DNA of 64,000 nt from Methylibium sp035762065 (GTDB lineage Bacteria > Pseudomonadota > Gammaproteobacteria > Burkholderiales > Burkholderiaceae_C): contig NZ_DASTPW010000002.1 of assembly GCF_035762065.1 (NCBI RefSeq), positions 62,001 to 126,000 on the forward strand, given 5' to 3'. A program made the translations under genes and the position numbers. Shown here piece after piece: positions 25,370 to 33,196 of the stretch. Position 1 is the stretch's first letter; every line of letters starts with the position of its first letter. The notes beneath the pieces were generated by a model, which saw only the letters and a program-made list of their open reading frames with translations, was not told the origin of the DNA and did not search any database.

Positions 25370-26265
25370 ATCCTCGAATCGGCAACATCGAAGGTTTCGG
25401 CCTCGACACCATCTCGCTGGCCGGCTCGTTGTCGGCCAAGCTCACCGCGGTACGCGATGCGGGTTTCGGGCAGCTGATGTTGTCGGCACGCGACCTGACG
25501 ACCCATCCCGAGGGGGTCGACGCCGCGATCGCGGCAGTGCGCGCCAGCGGACTGCGCGTCACCGGCTTCCAGGTGCTGCGCGACTTCGAAGGGCTCGAGG
25601 GGCACCTGCGCGACTACAAGGTGGACGTCGCCAAGTCGATGCTCGAGCTGTGCGCGGCGGTACGGGCGCCGGTGCTGCTGGTTTGTTCATCGACGTCCAA
25701 GCATGCAAGCGCCGATCTCGACGTGATCGCGGCCGACCTGCGGCAACTCGCGATGCTGGCCGTTCCGCTGGGTTTGAAGATCGCCTACGAGGCGTTGTCG
25801 TGGGGCCGCACGGTCAGCGACTTTCCGATGGCGTGGGACGTGGTGATGCGCGCCGACGCGCCGAATCTCGGCCTCGGCCTCGACTCGTTTCACCTCTTCG
25901 CTACCCAGACGCCGATGGACGGCATCGACGAGCTCGACCCGCGGCGCATCTTCCTCGTGCAGCTTGCCGACTTCATGTGGCAGGAGGTGCGCTCGATCGA
26001 GGAGCGCATCGCCACTGCACGCCATTTCCGGGTGTTTCCCGGCGAGGGCGTGCATAGCGATCAGGTGGCCGAACTGGTGACGCGGCTGGACCGCCTCGGC
26101 TACCGCGGGGACTACAGCTTCGAAGTCTTCAACGACGATTACCAGCAGATGCCACCGGCGACGGTGGCGGCGCGCGCATTGCGCTCGGCGATATGGCTTG
26201 GAGAGACGGTGCTCCAGCGTTCCGTCCCGCTGCCGGGTCGCATCCGCCTGCGCCGCCCCGGCTGA
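25366..26265 (+). CDS. quiC: 3-dehydroshikimate dehydratase, TIM-barrel (QuiC/AsbF-like)
   Basis: This 299-residue xylose-isomerase-like TIM barrel probably converts 3-dehydroshikimate to protocatechuate. The expected metal ligands are visible: Glu in LKIAYEALSWG, Asp and His in LGLGLDSFHLFA, Gln in FLVQLADFMW and Glu in YSFEVFNDDY. The TIM-barrel dehydroshikimate dehydratases (QuiC N-domain, AsbF, QsuB) share this set. The GTG start at 25366 overlaps the stop of the HPPD-like gene (GTGA). Together with the AroE homologue and the transporter it completes a route from quinate or shikimate to protocatechuate. The downstream ring-cleavage genes are not in the window. Other sugar-phosphate isomerase functions are possible but less likely. 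Confidence 0.8.
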   Translation: MNPRIGNIEGFGLDTISLAGSLSAKLTAVRDAGFGQLMLSARDLTTHPEGVDAAIAAVRASGLRVTGFQVLRDFEGLEGHLRDYKVDVAKSMLELCAAVRAPVLLVCSSTSKHASADLDVIAADLRQLAMLAVPLGLKIAYEALSWGRTVSDFPMAWDVVMRADAPNLGLGLDSFHLFATQTPMDGIDELDPRRIFLVQLADFMWQEVRSIEERIATARHFRVFPGEGVHSDQVAELVTRLDRLGYRGDYSFEVFNDDYQQMPPATVAARALRSAIWLGETVLQRSVPLPGRIRLRRPG

Positions 26266-26300
26266 GCGGTGCGTCGCCGGCGACGCGCCCGGCGCCGTGG

Positions 26301-27467
26301 TCATTCGGGTTCTGGTGGCTTCGACGGCTTTGCAAGGTCAGGGTCTTGCAGGTCATCGGTCTTGAAGCGAACAGGAATGATGCGGACTTCGGCGCGTTCG
26401 ACAAACTTGGTGATCGGGGTATCTTCCTTGAACATTCGATCCTCCAGGGACTTGACCAGGGAGAAGTGCTTCATAAGCACGCCGGCCAGAAGTTCGTCCA
26501 GCTGCTTGCTGTCGGCTTCATAGACACCATGGTTCGGTTCGAAGATCCGGAAACGATCGCCGAGCTTCTCGCACGTGATGGCGTGTGCCCCGGGGGATGG
26601 AATCAGCAGGTGGGATGTCGGCGCGTTGGGGCGTTGCAGGCGAAGAGCCATATGCCCCGCGACATCTGCCAGAGTGCTTCCCTTGCCAGCCCGATGCGTC
26701 GAGTACTTGCTGAACTGGATGCCTCGGACGTCTTCGGACTTTTCGCTGAGTTCCTTGAGGGGGTGATAGTTGCGAAAGGGCAATTCGTCGTGCAGTCGAT
26801 TGCTTTGATCCTGTACCCGACGAATCCTTGCGGCGTTCTGTGGATCGAAGTCGGCGAGTCGTTGCTCGATAGACTTCGACGGCTCGTCGTGGACCGAACG
26901 AAGCCAATCGAGGCTGAGCCCCAGGCATACGCCGTTGTGATTGGGTGATGGCAGATCATCTTGCTTGAACGTCGCTCGCCGATACGGTCCCAATGCAGCA
27001 TCTTGCCGCTCGAAAGCGGCCAAGGTTTCACTGAGGAAACGTCGGGCGCGTTCCCGCGGGTCGGCGATGCCGGGTCCTTGTGTCGGCACATCCTCTGTAT
27101 CCGAGGCCTCACTGTCACTTTGATAGTGGTCGGGGCGGGCTCGGAAATCGGTGCCGTACTCGTCCATCTTGCTCGACGTGTACTCGCGAAGGTCGAACCA
27201 TGGACCGGCTCTGTCCCGCCAGCTGTTCGCCGAGACGTCCCTATCGCGCTGGCGGTCAACGCCGGGTTCGGCGGTTATCGGCGACCTGTTTTTCCTCCCC
27301 GGGTCCGATGAACTCCGCAATGGACCGGGTCGCTGGGAAAGCTCTCCGACCGCGGCCGATTTCGGTGGCAGCCGCGACGTGCGGAAAGGTGCAGTGCGGT
27401 CTGCGGCAGTGCTCGATACCGGCACCATCGTCGCCGCACTGGCGGGCAGGCCGACGATCTTTTTCAT
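26301..27467 (-). CDS. YopT/AvrPphB-like (C58) cysteine protease, type III effector
   Basis: This 388-residue protein has a Ser/Pro/Arg-rich N-terminal region (about 1-150), as expected of a secreted effector, and a C-terminal papain-like domain. Cys181 lies in NGVCLGLSLDWL and His295 in PGAHAITCEK; FEPNHG at 309-314 takes the place of the family's FDPNxG. The spacings (114 and 15 residues) equal those recalled for AvrPphB (C98/H212/D227). The usual catalytic Asp is Glu310 here. The gene starts at ATG 27467 after a perfect AAGGAGG. It has a PIP box with a correctly spaced -10 upstream. Local GC content is low (line 26401-26460 is 50%), unlike its neighbours, which suggests horizontal transfer. 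Target and host are unknown. Confidence 0.82.
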   Translation of the reverse strand: MKKIVGLPASAATMVPVSSTAADRTAPFRTSRLPPKSAAVGELSQRPGPLRSSSDPGRKNRSPITAEPGVDRQRDRDVSANSWRDRAGPWFDLREYTSSKMDEYGTDFRARPDHYQSDSEASDTEDVPTQGPGIADPRERARRFLSETLAAFERQDAALGPYRRATFKQDDLPSPNHNGVCLGLSLDWLRSVHDEPSKSIEQRLADFDPQNAARIRRVQDQSNRLHDELPFRNYHPLKELSEKSEDVRGIQFSKYSTHRAGKGSTLADVAGHMALRLQRPNAPTSHLLIPSPGAHAITCEKLGDRFRIFEPNHGVYEADSKQLDELLAGVLMKHFSLVKSLEDRMFKEDTPITKFVERAEVRIIPVRFKTDDLQDPDLAKPSKPPEPE

Positions 27468-27519
27468 TCTGATCCTCCTTCGATTGCTCCAAGTGGTCTC
27501 GCTGTCGAGATCCGTCGCA

Positions 27520-27580
27520 ATGCTGCGGGGTACGGCCGCGCCAAAATCAGCTGCCGCGAAGCCATGAGCATGCTTGCGAA
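27520..27580 (-). promoter_or_regulatory. PIP box with -10 element (HrpX/HrpB-type promoter)
   Basis: On the minus strand TTCGC (27580-27576), 15 bases, TTCGC (27560-27556), then 30 bases and CAGCAT (27525-27520). This exactly fits the plant-inducible promoter rule TTCGB-N15-TTCGB-N30/32-YANNNT used by HrpX (Xanthomonas, Acidovorax) and HrpB (Ralstonia). It lies 89 bp before the YopT-like start and nowhere near another minus-strand gene. Confidence 0.85.
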
Positions 27581-27601
27581 CTTCTCAAACCTGGCGCCGC
27601 A

Positions 27602-28321
27602 ATGAACACCTCATTACCCATCGTGATGGCGCTGCTGCCGCTTCTCGACTGGCTGGCCGTCGTCGTGTTCTTCGCCGGCTGGAGCGGCTATGCCTGGTTC
27701 GCACGGCGCGAAGCGCATGCGCACCAGAACTCGATCCTCGCGGCCACCAACCGCATCCGCCGGCAATGGATGCTGCAGGTCACCTACCGCGAGGTGCGCG
27801 TGATCGACGGCGTCGTGGTCCAGAACCTGTCGACGAGCCCAAGCTTCTTCGCCTCGACCACCATCCTGATCATCGGCGGCTTGCTCGCCGCACTCGGCGC
27901 GAGCGAGAAGGCAACCGAGCTCGTGCGCGAGATCCCGTTTGCGGTGCGCACCTCCGTACTGGTGTTCGACCTCAAGCTGCTGCTGCTGACGGTGATCTTC
28001 GTTTACGCCTTCTTTCGCTTCACCTGGAGCCTGCGCCAGTACACCTTCGGTGCGCTGCTGGTGGCCTCGGCGCCCGAGGCGCGGGCGTTCGAGTCCGACG
28101 AGGCGCTGTCGCGCGAGGCGTTCGCCGACCGCGCGGGCCGCGTCGTCGGCATGGCCGCCGAGACGTTCAACGACGGCCTGCGCGCCTACTACATGGCCTT
28201 CGCGGCGGTCGGCTGGTTCTTCTCGCCGCTGATCTTCATGGGCGCGACCGCCGGCGTGATCTACGTGCTCTACCAGCGCGAGTTCCGCTCCGAGGTGCTG
28301 CAGGCGCTGCGCGGCAGCTGA
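27602..28321 (+). CDS. DUF599 family membrane protein
   Basis: This 239-residue inner-membrane protein of the DUF599 family has four or more helices: LLDWLAVVVFFAGWSGYAWF, FASTTILIIGGLLAALGA, LLLTVIFVYAFFRFTWSL and YYMAFAAVGWFFSPLIFMGA. The conserved NRIRRQWM and LSTSPSFFASTT segments and the AGRVVGMAAETFNDGLRAYY stretch are typical. The biochemical role of the family is unknown. It is divergent from the YopT-like gene, with the PIP box between them, but the box points away from this gene. It ends 3 bp before the convergent HAD stop. Confidence 0.88.
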   Translation: MNTSLPIVMALLPLLDWLAVVVFFAGWSGYAWFARREAHAHQNSILAATNRIRRQWMLQVTYREVRVIDGVVVQNLSTSPSFFASTTILIIGGLLAALGASEKATELVREIPFAVRTSVLVFDLKLLLLTVIFVYAFFRFTWSLRQYTFGALLVASAPEARAFESDEALSREAFADRAGRVVGMAAETFNDGLRAYYMAFAAVGWFFSPLIFMGATAGVIYVLYQREFRSEVLQALRGS

Positions 28322-28324
28322 GGC

Positions 28325-29040
28325 TCAGTCGCCGAGCCGGGCCGCCAGCGCGTCGAAGTCGTCCACCGCGATGTCGAAGTCGGCGTCGGGCGCCGGCGTG
28401 AAGGGCTCGCCGAGGCCATATTCGAGCGGGCGGCGGACGTAGGCGGTGCGCAGGCCGGCGTCGCGCGCGGCGTGCAGGTCGGACGGGTGCGCCGCGACCA
28501 TCGTCACCTCGTGCGGCTCGAAGCCGAGCAGCGCCGCCGCGCCGCGGTAGACCTCGGGCTGCGGCTTGTAGGCCTGGAACAGCTCGGCCGACAGCACGCA
28601 GTCCCACGGCAAGCCGCCGAAGCGCGCCAGGTCCACCAGCAGCGCGACGTGCCCGTTCGACAGCGTCGCGACGATCCGCCCGGCCTTCAGCCGCGCGAGG
28701 CCGCGCGGCACGTCCGGCCAGGGCGCGAGCCGGTGCCAGACGCGGTTGAGGTGCTCGCGCTGCGCCGGCGTCAGCGCCTCGAGCCCGAACTCGGCGATCA
28801 GGCCGTCGAGGAGCTGCCGGTGCAGCTCGTCGACGTTGACCCAGCCGATCGATCCGTCCCGGACGCGGCTCAGCGCCGGCTGGTAACCGGCGCGCCAGCG
28901 GCGTGCGAACGCGGGCCAGTCGATCGGCCGGCCGAGCTGCGCACCGAGCAGCTCGCCTTCGCGCACGATCGACGCATGCCAATCGACGACGGTGCCGAAG
29001 ACATCGAAGACGAGGGCGCGGTGCGGAGGGTCAAGACCCG

Positions 29041-29044
<4 letters not shown>
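28325..29044 (-). CDS. Haloacid dehalogenase type II-like HAD hydrolase
   Basis: This 239-residue HAD-superfamily protein resembles L-2-haloacid dehalogenases. The nucleophile is Asp14 in LVFDVFGTVVDW, motif II is in ATLSNGHVALL, the Lys is in FQAYKPQPEVYRGAA, and motif III is MVAAHPSDLHAARDAGLRTA. The YKPxPEVY segment and the AAHxxDL motif separate type II dehalogenases from phosphatases. The ATG at 29044 overlaps the stop of the upstream ABC ATPase gene by ATGA, so it is translated with the transporter. The physiological substrate is not evident, and its place in an amino-acid transport operon is unusual. Confidence 0.88.
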
Positions 29045-29811
<767 letters not shown>

Positions 29812-29818
29812 CGGCTCG

Positions 29819-30940
29819 TCAGTCGCCCAGAAGCTTGCCGGTGCGCGTGGCGTCGCGCCCCGCCACCTTCGCGAGCCGTGCGCCGGCGGTCGCGAAGCGG
29901 ATGGTGTCGAGCGCGTAGAGCACGCCGTCGGTCTCGCTGCGCAACTCGCTCGTCGTGCCTTCGATCGGGTCGATGACCTCGCCGAGCAGGTCGCCGCGCT
30001 CGACGCGCTCGCCGGGCTTGCGATGCCAGGCGACGACGCCGCTGGTGGGCGTGCGCACTTCCAGCGAGCCGGCCAGCGGCGTGGCTTCGGCGATCAGCGG
30101 GGGCAGCGGCGCGCTCGCGCGGTCGGTGACCACGCCGCGATGGCGCAGGTATTCGATCAGCGCGTCGGCGTCGGCCTCGGCCAGCGCATGGCTCACGTCG
30201 GCGCTGCCGCGCAACTCGACCGTGACCGAGAAGCAGCCGAGCGGGATCGGCCGCGCGGCGCCGGCCTGCCCGGCGAGCTGCCACCAGATCTGCGAGCACG
30301 CTTCGTCGAAGGGGTGGTCGCCGGACTCGGTGGCGAGCAGCGTCGCGTGCGCCCCGAGGATGCGCGCGAGCGGCTCGCAGGCCGGCCATAGCGGCGTCAG
30401 CGTGTAGAGGTGCAGCACGGCGTCGGTGTCGCAGTGCAGGTCGAGCACGACGTCGGCGTCGCAGGCCAGGCCGAGCAGCTGCCGGCGCCACGCTGCGAGT
30501 TCGGTGTCGGCGGGCAGCGCGGCCAGCGCGTCGCGCAGCGCGGCGCGCGCGAGCTGGAGGTTGGCTTGCGCATCGGCACCGAGCTGCGGCTCGATGCGTG
30601 CCCACACCGCGTCGCGCAGCGCCGGGTAGTGGCGGTTGAAGTTCTCGCCGGTGCCGAGGTCGAAGCGGCCCTGCACGCTGTGCAGCAGCCGCTGCGCGAC
30701 GCCGATCGGGTTCGCCAGCGGCACAACGACCACCTCGCCGCGCAGCGCGCCCTGCGCCTCGATCGCCCCGAGCCGGCGGCGCAGGTGGTGCGCGACCAGC
30801 ATGCCGGGCAGCTCGTCGGCGTGCAGCGAGGCCTGCACGTAGATCTTCTCGCCGCTGCCGGCGCGGCCGTAGTGGAAGCTCGTCAGCGTGCGCTGCGTGC
30901 CAAGGGAGGCGGGCGGCAGGGGGTGGTCGCGACGTTCCAT
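29819..30940 (-). CDS. M14/aspartoacylase-type hydrolase, candidate beta-Asp-Arg dipeptidase (CphZ-like)
   Basis: This 373-residue zinc hydrolase belongs to the succinylglutamate desuccinylase/aspartoacylase family. Zinc ligands are His40 and Glu43 in ASLHADELPG and the His in VVLDLHCDTDAVLHLYT. A Glu near FSVTVELRGSADVSHA fits the catalytic position. The C-terminal part (residues about 290-370) is a lipoyl-like beta domain, EVRTPTSGVVAWHRKPGERV. Relatives include enzymes described as cyanophycin-dipeptide hydrolases (CphZ). It is encoded inside a basic amino-acid-type transporter operon, with a lipoprotein cyanophycinase as the first gene, which strongly favours that role over arginine succinyltransferase-pathway AstE. 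Confidence 0.75.
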   Translation of the reverse strand: MERRDHPLPPASLGTQRTLTSFHYGRAGSGEKIYVQASLHADELPGMLVAHHLRRRLGAIEAQGALRGEVVVVPLANPIGVAQRLLHSVQGRFDLGTGENFNRHYPALRDAVWARIEPQLGADAQANLQLARAALRDALAALPADTELAAWRRQLLGLACDADVVLDLHCDTDAVLHLYTLTPLWPACEPLARILGAHATLLATESGDHPFDEACSQIWWQLAGQAGAARPIPLGCFSVTVELRGSADVSHALAEADADALIEYLRHRGVVTDRASAPLPPLIAEATPLAGSLEVRTPTSGVVAWHRKPGERVERGDLLGEVIDPIEGTTSELRSETDGVLYALDTIRFATAGARLAKVAGRDATRTGKLLGD

Positions 30941-30955
30941 GTGGAGAAGGGCGGT

Positions 30956-31648
30956 TCAGGCGATGCGCGGGCGCAGATGCGCGAGCCAGCGGCGCTCGGC
31001 CGCGTGCAGCGCGGCCACGAGTGCCAGCGTGATCCCGAGGTAGATCGCACCGGCGGTGACGAAAGCTTCGAAGGGCAGGTAGTGGCGCGAGTTCACCTCG
31101 CGCGCGGCGCCGGTCAGGTCGACCAGCGTGACGACGCTCGCGAGCGAGGTGCCGTGCAGCATCAGCACGATCTCGTTGCCGTAGGCGGGGATCGCGCGAC
31201 GCAGCGCCGACGGCCAGAGGATGCGGCGCCACACCTGCGGGCGCGACAGGCCCATCGCCCGCGCCGCCTCCACCTCGCCGGCCGGCGTGGCGCGTAGCGC
31301 GCCGGCGAGGATCTCGGTGGTGTAGGCGCAGGTGTTGATGCCGAAGGCGAGGCAGGCGCAGAACGCGGCCGACTGCAGCCACGGCCAGGCGAAGCTCGCG
31401 CGCACCGCGTCGAACTGCGCGAGGCCGTAGTACACGAGGAAGAGCTGCACCAGCAGCGGCGTGCCGCGGATCGCGTAGGTGAACAGCCAGACCGGCCCGT
31501 GCAGCACGCGCGAAGGCGCGACGCGCAGCATCGCGAGCGGCAGCGCGACCACGAGGCCCGTCGCCAGCGAGATCAGCAGCAGCTGCAGGGTGACGGCGAG
31601 GCCGCCCGCGTAGAGCGGCAGGCTGTCGTGGATGACCTCGAAGTCCAT
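30956..31648 (-). CDS. Polar amino-acid ABC transporter permease (HisM/ArtM-like)
   Basis: This 230-residue PAAT permease has about five helices, with TYAIRGTPLLVQLFLVYYG near the N-terminus and the cytoplasmic EAA loop at EVEAARAMGLSRPQVWRRIL. The C-terminus reads YLGITLALVAALHAAERRWL. The motif IRGTPLLVQLFLVYYG is a family hallmark. It pairs with the permease at 31665. The 16-bp gaps on both sides indicate one operon. Confidence 0.94.
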   Translation of the reverse strand: MDFEVIHDSLPLYAGGLAVTLQLLLISLATGLVVALPLAMLRVAPSRVLHGPVWLFTYAIRGTPLLVQLFLVYYGLAQFDAVRASFAWPWLQSAAFCACLAFGINTCAYTTEILAGALRATPAGEVEAARAMGLSRPQVWRRILWPSALRRAIPAYGNEIVLMLHGTSLASVVTLVDLTGAAREVNSRHYLPFEAFVTAGAIYLGITLALVAALHAAERRWLAHLRPRIA

Positions 31649-31664
31649 CGCCGGCGCGTCGTGC

Positions 31665-32354
31665 TCAGAGCCGCTGCGTTCGCACGCCGAGCTGCAGGCG
31701 CCGGTCCAGCAGCTTGAAGCCGAGCTCGCTGGCGCCCGTCACCGCGAGGTAGAGCAGCGCCGCCGCGCCGTAGAACACGAAGGGCTCGCGCGTCGATCCG
31801 GCCGCCTGGCCGGCCTTCAGCATCACGTCGTTCAGGCCGATCACCGAGACGATCGCGGTGCTCTTGACCAGCACCAGCCAGTTGTTGCTCAACGCGGGCA
31901 GCGCGTGCCGCAGCATCTGGGGCAGCTCGATGCGGCGCAGCACCGTCATGCGGCCCATGCCGCAGGCGAGCCCCGCTTCGCGCTGCCCGGCAGGCAAGGC
32001 CAGGAAGGCGCCGCGGAAGGTCTCGGCGAAGTAGGCGCCGAAGACGAAGCCGATCGTCAGCACGCCCGCGACGAAAGGGTCGACGTCGATGAATTCTTCG
32101 TGGCCGAGCCTGAGCGCCACCGCGTTCAACGCCATCTGCCCGCCGTAGAAGACCAGCAGCATCAGCACGAGATCCGGCACGCCGCGGACCAGCGTGGTGT
32201 AGGTCGCGGCGGTGCCGCGCAGCACGCGCGAGCGCGCGAGCCGCGCGCTCGCGCAGGCCAGGCCCAGCACGCCGGCGATCAACAGCGAAGCGAGCGCGAC
32301 CGCGAGCGTCAAGCCCAGGCCTTCGAGCAGCGCCGGTGCGTAGCCGTGGAGCAT
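31665..32354 (-). CDS. Polar amino-acid ABC transporter permease (HisQ/ArtQ-like)
   Basis: This 229-residue partner permease has YTTLVRGVPDLVLMLLVFYG as N-terminal signature and the EAA loop in QREAGLACGMGRMTVLRRIE. The segment VGVRG-like VRGVPDLV identifies the HisQ type. It follows the binding-protein gene after 13 bp and precedes the HisM-like gene by 16 bp. Confidence 0.94.
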   Translation of the reverse strand: MLHGYAPALLEGLGLTLAVALASLLIAGVLGLACASARLARSRVLRGTAATYTTLVRGVPDLVLMLLVFYGGQMALNAVALRLGHEEFIDVDPFVAGVLTIGFVFGAYFAETFRGAFLALPAGQREAGLACGMGRMTVLRRIELPQMLRHALPALSNNWLVLVKSTAIVSVIGLNDVMLKAGQAAGSTREPFVFYGAAALLYLAVTGASELGFKLLDRRLQLGVRTQRL

Positions 32355-32367
32355 CGGCGTGGCGCCG

Positions 32368-33153
32368 TCACTTCGACGCGTCGCCGTACACGTCGAACGC
32401 GAAGTACTTCGCCTCGATCGCCTTGTAGCGGCCGTCGGCGCGGATCGCCTTGATCGCGGCGTTCAGCTCGGCCTGCAAGGCGGTGTCGGCCTTGCGGATC
32501 GCGATGCCGGAGCCCTCGCCGAAGATCGCCGCGTCGTTGTAGCTCGGGCCGGCGAACGCGAAGCCCTTGCCCTGCGGCGTCTTGAGGAAGCCGAAGTCGG
32601 CGGCGACGCTGTCCTGCAGGGTCGCGTCGATGCGGCCGGAGGCGAGATCGAGGAAGACCTCGTCCTGCTTGGTGTAGCGCACCACCTCCGACTGCTTGAA
32701 GGTCGCGCTGAGGAAGCGGTCGTGCGTCGTCGAGCGCTGCACGCCGATGCGCTTGCCCTTCAGGCCTTCGGGCGAGATCGTGATCGGGCTGCCGGCCCTG
32801 ACGACGAAGCGCGCCGGCGTGTTGTAGTACTTGTCGGTGAACGCCACCTGCTTCTTGCGTTCCTCGGTGATCGCCATCGACGCGACGATCGCATCGACCT
32901 TGCGCGACTGCAGCGCCGGGATCATCCCGTCGAAGTCGAGCTTCACCAGCGTGCACTCGGCCTTGATCTGCGCGCACAGCGCCTTGGCGATGTCGATGTC
33001 GAAGCCCTTGATGCTGCCGTCGGGAGCGACCTCGCTGAACGGCGGGTAGGCGCCCTCGACCGCGACGCGCAGCTTGCGCGCTTCGGCGGCCTGCGCGGCG
33101 AGCGCGAGCGCGGCGGCGGCAAGGATCGAAAGGCTCAGGCGGCGTCGGTTCAT
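32368..33153 (-). CDS. Periplasmic polar amino-acid/dipeptide-binding protein (HisJ/ArgT-like)
   Basis: This 261-residue family-3 solute-binding protein has a signal peptide of about 25 residues, then LRVAVEGAYPPFSEVAPDGS, GFDIDIAKALCAQIKAECTL, MIPALQSRKVDAIVASMAIT and KKQVAFTDKYYNTPARFV, which are the lysine/arginine/ornithine-binding protein signatures. Arg/Asp contacts in ligand loops (GSPITISPEG, GVQRSTTHDRFL) are retained. Next to a cyanophycinase and an Asp-dipeptide hydrolase, the ligand may be beta-Asp-Arg or arginine. The start at 33153 follows an AGACC region with a weak SD site. Confidence 0.92.
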   Translation of the reverse strand: MNRRRLSLSILAAAALALAAQAAEARKLRVAVEGAYPPFSEVAPDGSIKGFDIDIAKALCAQIKAECTLVKLDFDGMIPALQSRKVDAIVASMAITEERKKQVAFTDKYYNTPARFVVRAGSPITISPEGLKGKRIGVQRSTTHDRFLSATFKQSEVVRYTKQDEVFLDLASGRIDATLQDSVAADFGFLKTPQGKGFAFAGPSYNDAAIFGEGSGIAIRKADTALQAELNAAIKAIRADGRYKAIEAKYFAFDVYGDASK

Positions 33154-33196
33154 GCAGGTCTCGCAGGGCAGGGTGGCGGTGCGCCGATGCTAGGGG

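Noticed and set aside
27556..27601. The PIP box as promoter of the DUF599 gene
   Set aside because: The box is oriented toward the minus strand; read on the plus strand it is GCGAA-N15-GCGAA, which is not functional for HrpX/HrpB.
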